Source: JAKSUT01 sp045616505 (GTDB taxonomy: Bacteria; Cyanobacteriota; Vampirovibrionia; Gastranaerophilales; Gastranaerophilaceae). Taken from it: a stretch of DNA of 62,316 nucleotides. The stretch is from assembly GCA_045616505.1 (NCBI GenBank), contig JAZLGV010000030.1, forward strand, positions 1 through 62,316, in the 5' to 3' direction. The notes beneath the pieces were generated by a model that saw only the letters and a program-made list of their open reading frames with translations, was not told the DNA's origin and made no database searches. The position numbers were made by a program, and so were the translations under genes. Position 1 is the stretch's first letter, and each line of letters starts with the position of its first letter. Positions 1 to 7,594 of the stretch are shown here, piece by piece.

Positions 1-454
1 GTAATAAAAATATTTCAACTTCTTGGAATATTTTTAGCGTTTTTACCTTTAATTATGTTTATATTATTGTTAATAGAAAATTGTGTAGTAATTTTACTGT
101 CTTAATTCAATGGTTTAGAACGAAAATATCCGCTAACAAAAAGATTTTTCATTTCGTTGTTAAATTGTTTTTGAATTGTTGTGGTGTTCATTGTTTTTTC
201 TTTCTTTTTTAACAATGTTTATTTGCAGTTGTTTCCCCTCCCTTTTTTGAAAATTGGTATATTCTCATTATGCCTGCGTTTTGAACTGTTCACAAGTCCG
301 TATTTTTACTTAAATAATTCACATTTTGTGAATTGGTAATATTTTAGAAATAACAGCAGAAATTTTTAAAAACATTTTTATGAAGATATAAATAATGCTC
401 AATCATTAATCATATATATTATTGGCAATAAATATAAACAGTTAAAATAAATAA
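1..454. other. Gap with no convincing gene
   Basis: No reading frame of normal gene size is visible. The minus strand holds a 29-codon ORF (102-191) behind a purine-rich AAAAAAGAAAG stretch; I cannot say it is real. A perfect 8-bp hairpin (AATTCACA, loop TTT, TGTGAATT) lies at 316-334 and could be an operator or a weak transcription end for the minus-strand gene that stops at 455. Confidence 0.5.
316..334. repeat. Perfect inverted repeat
   Basis: AATTCACA and TGTGAATT are separated by TTT. There is no following T-run, so an operator is as likely as a terminator. Seen directly; function unknown. Confidence 0.4.
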
Positions 455-3400
455 TTAATCTTCAAAAATAATTATTGGAATGTCCATATCATGGGCATAT
501 TGTCTTAAATATTTTGGAATTTGTGTTACTGATTTGTCGTAAGCAAATACTCCTTGAATTTTTGGTCTTGTTACCAATACTTCATTATAATTTCTTCCAA
601 AAGTGTATTCCCCACCTTGCATATCCATAAAGATTTGTTTTATAGCTATTGCTACAAATGGATGTTCTTCACGGATTTCTGCCAAAGATTTATCTTTGAT
701 TTCTTGATAAAGTTCTTTGTATTCATTGTCAGTTGTGTGTAATTTTTCTTTTATCAATCTTGAAATATAATCTCTTTGAGGTTTATATTGACCTTCAAAT
801 AAATAATCCATTTTTAGGCTATCAATATTTTTTACATCACCAGAGCCATAGTCTTTGTAATATGCAGCGTGGATATTGTCGCTTTCTACATCTAAAATGA
901 AACCTTGTTGTCTAAATACTTTCCAATTTCCTTTGTCTAAATTTACATAAGAAGCACTAAGCAAACTTGTAGAATCAATTTCATCTAGGCATTGGAAAGT
1001 TGTAAAATTCTTTTCAGAATCAAGTCCGTGAACAAGTACACTAAAATCTTCGATATCTGAATTTTGAACAAAATTCAAATCTGAAAAAGAATTATTTTTA
1101 TTTAAATAAATAACTTTGTTTTTAATTCCGCCTATATCAAGTTTTCTCACGATTTTTCCGTCTGCAACAAGTTCGCTTGCTTTTGGAAGTTTATTTTGTG
1201 GAAGTGGAATTGCAGTTCTTTGAATATCTCTAACATAACGTGATACTTCGCTTTTGCCGTGTGAAAGTTCGTTTTTAAACATTTCATAGCAAGCACCGTT
1301 TCTTTTTGAACCTTTTAAATCAGCTTCGCAAAGAATACTTACTAAATCAAAGGCGTTTCCTTGACGAAGTGTAAATGCTATATGTTTTGCACGTTCTGTT
1401 TTTTGTAATTCAGAAATATTTGGTTTGTTGTAATATTCTAACCAAGAGTGATTTCTGATAATCGCATAGGCTTTGCTTCTTTCTGGTTCAGAGAAATTTA
1501 ATCTTTTTATAATTTCAAAAGCATCAGAAGCTGAATTTTTTGTGTGTAATTTATCTACAATATATTCTGATTTGCTTATGTCGTGTAACATTGTTACTGT
1601 TGCTAATAGTTTTTTATCATTTTCGTTTAGTTGCGAATAACTTGGAGATTTTAAAACTTCTTGTAACACTTTAAGTGTATGCGTATATAAGTCAAAATCG
1701 TGATACTCATTTTGTGGTTTGCCCACAGTTGTAAATAATTCTGGAACAACTTTAAAAATATTATTTATGTCGTTTTCGATTTCAGGTGCATTTTCAAATA
1801 TAACTTTGTTATTTACAGTGAAATCTGAAACAATTTTATATAATTTTTGATATGAATTATAATTAATATCTGATTGATTTATTGAATTTGTTGGCAAAGA
1901 AGGATAACCATTTATATAAGTTTTTTCGTTATTTATTGTGTAAGAGAAAGAAAACAAATCTAGTAATTTCTTTTTAGATTGTTCATCTAAATCTTTTATT
2001 GCATTATCACAATCTTGAATGAATTTTTCTCTGCTATATTTTAATTTTGGAGCATTTTTTGTATCTTCCAAATACAAATTTAAAAATGTTCCGTTTATTT
2101 TAGAAAGATTTTCAAATGCGTTGAAATAATCATCAACATTTTGTTGTGAAATATTCGGATGTGAAATTGAAATGCTTTTTGCAAGCATTGGAACTATTTC
2201 GCAATATTCTTTTTTATTACTTGGTAAAAATGGGAATAATTCTCTTAATGCTGTATTTTCTTCATCAAAAAGAGTTATGTTATGCGTAATCAAGTTGTTT
2301 AGTAATTCTTTTTTTTCTAATTTATTCAAACTATATTTGTTTTTAAACGGATAGAAATCTTGAACTGTTGAATAATCTTTTAAATTCTTTCTTGTTTCAG
2401 CAGGAATACTAATGAAGAAATCAACTAATTCTTTGTAAGTATATTTATTGAAATTCATTGTGTTTACAATGTTTGCAATATCTTCTGCTGAAAAATCTTC
2501 TATATTTGCTAGTTTTTCAATAGTTTCAATAATGTAGTTGTATTTTTTATCTGGTTTAATGTTATTTACTATTTTTGCGATATTATCACCTGAAAACTTA
2601 TCAAATGCAGAAATTTTCTTTATTGCGTCCATTTTTGTATTTTTCAAGTCAATATTTCTCATACCTTGAACAATGTCGCCGATATTTTCTGCTGAAAGTT
2701 TTTTGTTTTTTGCTAATTCTTTTGCTGCATCAATTTGAATTTTACCAACATCTTCTGTCATTACTTTTGAAACGATTTTAGTAATGGCATTTCCGTTTAA
2801 TTCTTTAATTTTTGCAAGTTCTTTTGCTGTTTGACTTTTTACTATAGAAACATTGTTAGTATTTGTGTTTGCTACAATTGTGCTGATATTATTTCCACTT
2901 AATTTTTCAATAGGTAATAAATTTTTTACGGTTTTAAGTTTTACTTCTGCAAAATATGCGTTATCCATATTTGTAAGAATACTTATGATATCTTTACCAT
3001 TAAGTTTATCTGTTTTAGAAAGTTCGTTAATAACTGTGAATTTTAGGTCTGCTTTGTCTTTTGAGTGAACATCGCCAAGTATATTTAGAATATCGTTTGA
3101 TTTGAATTTTTCAAGATTAGTGATTTTATTTAAGAAATTTTTTTGTATTTTGAACACATAAGGTGATTCGATGTTTGTCATCATTTTTACTAATGTGTCA
3201 GCATCAATTTCTAAATCAGGTTTTTCAATAAAATAATCAGCTATTTTTAATTGTAAGTCTGCAATAGTTTCGTCTTTAATTTTTGGAATTAAAAGAGTTA
3301 GGCTGCTTGTATTTAACCCTTTTTCTACAAGTTGAGTAATTGTGTTAGCTTTAATATCTGCATTTTTTATATCATCAAGGTTTGAAATCAAATCAATGGC

Positions 3401-4150
3401 ACTAACAATAGGCATATTGTTTTTATTGGCCATTTCGTCAAAAAATGCAAGTTGTTTGTCTGCAAGTTCATTATTTTGAACAGAAGAAACATATTCACCG
3501 AATTTTTGTAAAAATAAAGGGTTATTTTTATTTTTATGAGGCAAATAAATTTTATTAAGTGCTTCTTCTTGTTTTTCAATAGAGTTTACTTTTAATTTTG
3601 TAATGATTTCTGCAAGTTCTTTACTATTCAAAGTATCATATTTTTTGCCTAAAGTTTCGCATTGATTTACCCAAAAATTAGCCTTATCTAGGTGTTTGAT
3701 TTGAGCAACAATAGTTGTAATATCATCACCATCTGTCATTTTTGGATTTTTAAGAAGTTCATGAAGTGCATCTAGTTGGAAATCTCTTTGTTCTCCACTT
3801 CTAAGACAGCCTATTAAGTGTTGTGCTTTTTGTTCGTTGTATGGGTGATTACCTTGTTCATCTGAATAATTTACTAATTCATTAATTAGTTTGTCTTCGT
3901 TTTGTTTATTGATGTTTGTGACATTGCTTAAATTGTAAAATTCTTCTTTGTTGTAATTGTTTTTTGCAAGTAATGGGCTTAATAAATTTGCTCTTAAAAC
4001 AAGAGCAGAAGTTCCGCCGATTGTTAGAGCAGAACGAATAAAAGGTGAAGATACACATTTTGAAGTATCTTTAATCTTTTTAAATTTTATATTACTGAAG
4101 TTAACTTTGTTTACTGATAGCATGCACAACCCACAATTATTCATGAGCAT
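455..4150 (-). CDS. Large 34-residue-repeat protein with HD domain
   Basis: A 1231-residue protein of unknown function. Residues 315-586 are built from strictly 34-residue units beginning at 315, 349, 383, 417, 451, 485, 519 and 553, each with L/F at position 1 (I in the first), I/L at 6, a hydrophobic residue (mostly I) at 9 and V/I/L/M at 10. This predicts two-helix solenoid repeats; less regular units seem to extend upstream to about residue 130. Around residues 815-910 is an HD-type region (YTHTL, then TMLHDISK, then RNHSW), the pattern of metal-dependent phosphohydrolases. The last 300 residues match nothing I know. The N-terminus has a hydrophobic stretch (about 40-62) but no clear signal peptide. 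The gene stands alone. The start is the first ATG of the frame; ATGs a few codons further in are possible. Domain calls are inference from motifs. Confidence 0.8.
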   Translation of the reverse strand: MLMNNCGLCMLSVNKVNFSNIKFKKIKDTSKCVSSPFIRSALTIGGTSALVLRANLLSPLLAKNNYNKEEFYNLSNVTNINKQNEDKLINELVNYSDEQGNHPYNEQKAQHLIGCLRSGEQRDFQLDALHELLKNPKMTDGDDITTIVAQIKHLDKANFWVNQCETLGKKYDTLNSKELAEIITKLKVNSIEKQEEALNKIYLPHKNKNNPLFLQKFGEYVSSVQNNELADKQLAFFDEMANKNNMPIVSAIDLISNLDDIKNADIKANTITQLVEKGLNTSSLTLLIPKIKDETIADLQLKIADYFIEKPDLEIDADTLVKMMTNIESPYVFKIQKNFLNKITNLEKFKSNDILNILGDVHSKDKADLKFTVINELSKTDKLNGKDIISILTNMDNAYFAEVKLKTVKNLLPIEKLSGNNISTIVANTNTNNVSIVKSQTAKELAKIKELNGNAITKIVSKVMTEDVGKIQIDAAKELAKNKKLSAENIGDIVQGMRNIDLKNTKMDAIKKISAFDKFSGDNIAKIVNNIKPDKKYNYIIETIEKLANIEDFSAEDIANIVNTMNFNKYTYKELVDFFISIPAETRKNLKDYSTVQDFYPFKNKYSLNKLEKKELLNNLITHNITLFDEENTALRELFPFLPSNKKEYCEIVPMLAKSISISHPNISQQNVDDYFNAFENLSKINGTFLNLYLEDTKNAPKLKYSREKFIQDCDNAIKDLDEQSKKKLLDLFSFSYTINNEKTYINGYPSLPTNSINQSDINYNSYQKLYKIVSDFTVNNKVIFENAPEIENDINNIFKVVPELFTTVGKPQNEYHDFDLYTHTLKVLQEVLKSPSYSQLNENDKKLLATVTMLHDISKSEYIVDKLHTKNSASDAFEIIKRLNFSEPERSKAYAIIRNHSWLEYYNKPNISELQKTERAKHIAFTLRQGNAFDLVSILCEADLKGSKRNGACYEMFKNELSHGKSEVSRYVRDIQRTAIPLPQNKLPKASELVADGKIVRKLDIGGIKNKVIYLNKNNSFSDLNFVQNSDIEDFSVLVHGLDSEKNFTTFQCLDEIDSTSLLSASYVNLDKGNWKVFRQQGFILDVESDNIHAAYYKDYGSGDVKNIDSLKMDYLFEGQYKPQRDYISRLIKEKLHTTDNEYKELYQEIKDKSLAEIREEHPFVAIAIKQIFMDMQGGEYTFGRNYNEVLVTRPKIQGVFAYDKSVTQIPKYLRQYAHDMDIPIIIFED

Positions 4151-4333
4151 AAAATTTGGTGAAAAATAAAAAGTGCGTGATTTAGAAAAATATGTAACAT
4201 TAATTAATAAAAATGCTTTAATATTTGAGTTTTCAATCTTTATGATAAATTTTTTGTTTTGTTTTTTAAAATGTCCATTTTTGACATAGGAATATTTTAT
4301 ACTTTATTTGTAAGGACAAATAGAGGATTAAAA

Positions 4334-4516
4334 ATGGATTTTGGACATACAAAAACAAGTTATGATAGTTTTGGGAACAAAACAGGCTCTTATTACACAA
4401 GAGGTGATATAACTGTTGTTTACGACAAATATGGTAATAAAAAATGTTATTACAAAAGAACTCAATTTGGAACGTTAAAATATGACATGCAAGGTAGAAT
4501 TATTGCAAAATTTTAA
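4334..4516 (+). CDS. Small Tyr/Gly repeat protein, paralogue of the next gene
   Basis: A 60-residue protein. The frame is open further upstream, but the ATG at 4334 follows a GAGGATT ribosome site, so I place the start there. It holds two to three copies of the Y-D-x-x-G-N-K pattern that makes up the next gene (SYDSFGNKTGSYYT, then VYDKYGNKK, then KYDMQGR). It lacks a signal peptide, so it is either cytoplasmic or a shortened relative of the secreted neighbour. The repeat resembles YD/YwqK-type antitoxin-like repeats in general form only; no function is assigned. Confidence 0.6.
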   Translation: MDFGHTKTSYDSFGNKTGSYYTRGDITVVYDKYGNKKCYYKRTQFGTLKYDMQGRIIAKF

Positions 4517-4629
4517 AAAAAGTTTCTCACTCCTCCAATAACTACGCACAAGGTAGAAATCTACCTTGTGTTCTTATTGAAAAATGAACAAAATATTATT
4601 AGTATCGTTATATAAATGAGGTGAATTTT

Positions 4630-5046
4630 ATGAAAAAATTATTAGTTTTTGTGTTCTCTTTATGTTTTCTTTCAAGCTGTGCTTTAGCACAAAGCGTTAA
4701 TTCTTATGATAGCAATGGCTTTAAGACAGGTTCTTATAGAACTTCAGGCAATACTACAACTAGTTATGATAGAAATGGTTTTAAAACAGGCTCTTATAGA
4801 ACATCTGGTAACACTACAACCAAATATGACCGCAACGGTTTTAAAACAGGTTCATTTAGAACATCAGGCAATACTACAACCAGTTACGACAAAAACGGTT
4901 TCAAAACAGGTTCTTATAGAACTTCAGGGAACACTACAACTAAATACGATAAAAACGGATTTAAAACAGGGTCTTATAAAAAAGATTCATCAGGTAAAAT
5001 AACAGAATATGACAAATACGGCAGAAGAGTCGGAATTTATAGATAG
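4630..5046 (+). CDS. Secreted or lipoprotein 20-residue repeat protein
   Basis: A 138-residue exported protein. The frame has a GTG at 4621, but the GAGGTG ribosome site (4619-4624) places the start at the ATG 4630. Residues 1-20 form a signal peptide; LSSC fits a lipobox, although a signal peptidase I site after ALA is also possible. The mature part is five 20-residue repeats (tyrosine-aspartate, NGFKTGSY, RTSGNTTT) ending in a shorter unit. Codons in the repeats differ at silent positions, so they are selected at protein level rather than freshly duplicated. It is followed by a strong terminator. Probably a surface or periplasmic structural protein; function unknown. Confidence 0.75.
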   Translation: MKKLLVFVFSLCFLSSCALAQSVNSYDSNGFKTGSYRTSGNTTTSYDRNGFKTGSYRTSGNTTTKYDRNGFKTGSFRTSGNTTTSYDKNGFKTGSYRTSGNTTTKYDKNGFKTGSYKKDSSGKITEYDKYGRRVGIYR

Positions 5047-5080
5047 ATTTTGTTTTTATTTGTATTAAAAATTTCGCACA

Positions 5081-5108
5081 AAAAAAGAGGTCTTTCGACC
5101 TCTTTTTT
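5081..5108. terminator. Bidirectional Rho-independent terminator
   Basis: A 12-bp stem (AAAAAAGAGGTC / GACCTCTTTTTT) with loop TTTC. It can end the repeat-protein transcript on the plus strand and the tRNA-Leu transcript on the minus strand. Confidence 0.9.
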
Positions 5109-5113
5109 TAAAA

Positions 5114-5195
5114 TGGTGGGCTCGGAGAGACTCGAACTCTCATGCTCTCGCACTAGTTCCTAAGACTAGCGTGTCTACCATTCCACCACGAACCC
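5114..5195 (-). tRNA. tRNA-Leu (UAG)
   Basis: On the minus strand the acceptor GGGTTCG pairs with CGAGCCC. The anticodon stem is CTAGT/ACTAG with loop CTTAGGA (anticodon TAG). A type II variable arm and a GAGAG-TTCGAGT-CTCTC T-arm follow. The 3' ACCA is encoded, unlike the other two tRNAs in this window. Confidence 0.95.
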
Positions 5196-5324
5196 TCGTT
5201 GGTTTCTTGTATGTACTAGATTAACCCAACAATATCTCATTGTCAATAACTTTATCGAATAATCCTAAAACATTTTAGTTTTTATTTTGTTTTTATTATA
5301 TAATCTCTTTGGGAAATTAGAATT

Positions 5325-6179
5325 ATGTTTTTAGATTTACTTAATGACGCATTCATCGATAGCTTAAATTTAGTACCTTTTTTGTTTGTAATTTTTGTCA
5401 TTATTGAAATTTGTGAAAATCATTTTTCTCACAAAATTAACGACATAAAAAAGGGCTCTAAAAATTTAGGCCCAATTGTTGGTGCGCTTTTTGGAATATT
5501 TCCTCAATGCGGTTTTTCCGTTATTGCAGCTATGCTTTACATAAAAAAAATGATTACAAAAGGTACTCTTATCGCCGTTTTTATTTCAACTTCAGATGAA
5601 GCTATCCCAATTTTACTTGCAAATCCAAAACATTTTCACATACTATTACCTTTAATTGTAGCAAAATTAATTATAGCCACTATTGCTGGTTATTTAATTG
5701 ATATATTCTTTAAATCAGAAATTAAAAACGACAACGCAAATATCGACTCTGAAAAGGGTTGTTGCAATCATAACATTTCTGTTTCAAATAAACTTGTACT
5801 TTTTATTCATCCTATTAAGCACACTATAAACGTGTTCTTGTTCATTTTTATAACAACCTTGCTCCTAAATATTTTCATAACAAACATTGGTGAAGAAAAC
5901 ATAGGAAATTATTTAGCAATAAATTCCCCAATACAACCTATTATCGCAGCTATTATTGGACTAATTCCAAACTGTGCAATTTCTGTAATAATAACCATTT
6001 TATACACAAAAAGTGCTATAAGTTTTGGTTCTACAATAGCAGGTTTGTGTTCTGGAGCAGGGCTTGGACTTTTGGTATTATTCAAAAAGAACAAAGATTT
6101 GAAAGATTCATTTATTCTTACAGGAATGTTAGTTTCTATAAGTATAATTTGCGGAATTATAATCCAGTTACTTCATTAG
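5325..6179 (+). CDS. ArsP_2/DUF2899-type putative metal exporter
   Basis: A 284-residue integral membrane protein with about eight hydrophobic helices arranged as an inverted repeat. The first half carries G-I-F-P-Q-C-G-F-S and STSDEAIP; the second half carries L-I-P-N-C-A-I-S and SGAGLGLL. This paired P-Q/N-C signature is characteristic of the family called putative manganese transporter or 10TM heavy-metal exporter. The middle holds a cysteine/histidine-containing loop (GCCNHN, near residue 147) that may bind metal. The length is slightly short for the family. No manganese riboswitch is visible upstream. The substrate is not proven. Confidence 0.75.
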   Translation: MFLDLLNDAFIDSLNLVPFLFVIFVIIEICENHFSHKINDIKKGSKNLGPIVGALFGIFPQCGFSVIAAMLYIKKMITKGTLIAVFISTSDEAIPILLANPKHFHILLPLIVAKLIIATIAGYLIDIFFKSEIKNDNANIDSEKGCCNHNISVSNKLVLFIHPIKHTINVFLFIFITTLLLNIFITNIGEENIGNYLAINSPIQPIIAAIIGLIPNCAISVIITILYTKSAISFGSTIAGLCSGAGLGLLVLFKKNKDLKDSFILTGMLVSISIICGIIIQLLH

Positions 6180-6273
6180 ATAAATTTTTTATAAAGATTT
6201 TTTGCTAGATGCAAACCAATTAAATTGTTTATTATATAATGTTTTTAAGGCAATAAAGATTAAGGAACTACTT

Positions 6274-7590
6274 TTGAAAAGTTCAAAACTTACATTAGCA
6301 ATATTTATATCGTTAATACTTGGAGTATTTTTAGGCTGGATAGCACCTGAATTTTCACAAAAACTCCATCCTTTAGCAACCATATTTTTAAATATGGTTA
6401 AAATGATTATTGCGCCTTTATTATTTGCAACTCTTGTTGTTGGAATAGCCGGTCACGGTGATGCAAAAAGTATTGGTAAAATTGGTGTAAAAACATTAAT
6501 TTATTTTGAAGTCGTTACAACAATCGCACTTGCAATAGGTTTGGTTGTTGCAAATATTTGTCAACCTGGTGCAGGTTTTGGCGTAACTGCTTCAACAGAA
6601 GCGTTAGATACAGTAAACCAAATGTCTGCTAATGCTCCTGTTCATCATTCTTTTTCACAAATGATAATTGACATGTTTCCAACAAGCGTAATTCAATCTA
6701 TGGCTGAAGGTAATTTGCTTCAAATAGTTGTATTTTCAGTATTTTTTGCTCTTTCAATTTGTGCAATTGGGATAAAAGCCAAACCTGTGCTTGATGTTTT
6801 AAGTTCATTATCAGAAATAATGTTCAAATTTACAGAATACGTTATGGTTTTTGCTCCAATTGGGATTTTAGGTGCAATTGCATCAACTGTTGGTGCAAAC
6901 GGAATTGGAATTTTAAAAAATTATGCAAAGATTATATTTTCATTATATTCTGCATTGTTTTTATTTCTTTGTTTGGTATTATTTATTGCTTGTAAAATCG
7001 TTAAAATATCATTCAAAGCATTACTTAAAGCGATTAAAGAACCTGCTTTGCTTGCTTTTACTACTGCAAGTTCAGAAGCAGCACTTCCAAAAGCTATGAA
7101 AATTATGGAGGAATTTGGAGTTCCAAGAAATATTGTTGGTTTTGTAATGCCGACAGGATACACGTTTAACCTTGACGGAAGTACATTGTATCTCGCATTA
7201 GCCGCATTATTTTCAGCACAAATTGTTGGTATAAATCTTTCTTTATCTCAACAATTGATGATTATGTTTGCATTGATGATTACAAGTAAAGGTGTAGCCG
7301 CTGTACCAAGGGTATCTTTGATTGTACTTGCAGGTACTTTATCAAGTTTTAATATTCCGCTTATGGGGATTGCAATTTTATTAGGTATTGACCAAATTCT
7401 TGATATGGGACGTACAACTGTTAATTTAATCGGAAATTGTGTAGCAACAGTAGTTATTTCTCGTTGGGAAAATGAATTTGATTATGCTAAAATGAATGAG
7501 TTCGTAAATGAATATAAAAAGAAAAAATTATTAAAACATCATAAAACACATAAAATAAGCGAAGAAGAATACAATATTATTGAAGGATAA
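6274..7590 (+). CDS. gltP: Dicarboxylate/glutamate:cation symporter (DAACS family)
   Basis: A 438-residue inner-membrane secondary transporter that takes up C4-dicarboxylates or glutamate with Na+ or H+. Family signatures are clear: a serine-rich reentrant loop (TASSEAALPK), the conserved NLDGST stretch, and the D-Q-I-L-D-MGRTTVN-GN substrate/cation motif in the last helix. The frame is open further upstream, but a TTG at 6274 lies seven bases after AAGGA and gives the normal N-terminus, so I prefer it. The stop (TAA 7588-7590) overlaps the spacer behind the ileS ribosome site, implying co-transcription. The gene symbol is approximate; dctA-like is the alternative. Confidence 0.85.
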   Translation: MKSSKLTLAIFISLILGVFLGWIAPEFSQKLHPLATIFLNMVKMIIAPLLFATLVVGIAGHGDAKSIGKIGVKTLIYFEVVTTIALAIGLVVANICQPGAGFGVTASTEALDTVNQMSANAPVHHSFSQMIIDMFPTSVIQSMAEGNLLQIVVFSVFFALSICAIGIKAKPVLDVLSSLSEIMFKFTEYVMVFAPIGILGAIASTVGANGIGILKNYAKIIFSLYSALFLFLCLVLFIACKIVKISFKALLKAIKEPALLAFTTASSEAALPKAMKIMEEFGVPRNIVGFVMPTGYTFNLDGSTLYLALAALFSAQIVGINLSLSQQLMIMFALMITSKGVAAVPRVSLIVLAGTLSSFNIPLMGIAILLGIDQILDMGRTTVNLIGNCVATVVISRWENEFDYAKMNEFVNEYKKKKLLKHHKTHKISEEEYNIIEG

Positions 7591-7594
7591 AAAG

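Noticed and set aside
102..191. 29-codon minus-strand ORF at the left edge.
   Set aside because: Too short, no known motif; the purine-rich stretch upstream is not enough in AT-rich DNA.
7500..7594. T-box leader for ileS.
   Set aside because: The gene starts directly behind gltP with a ribosome site and no room for a leader.
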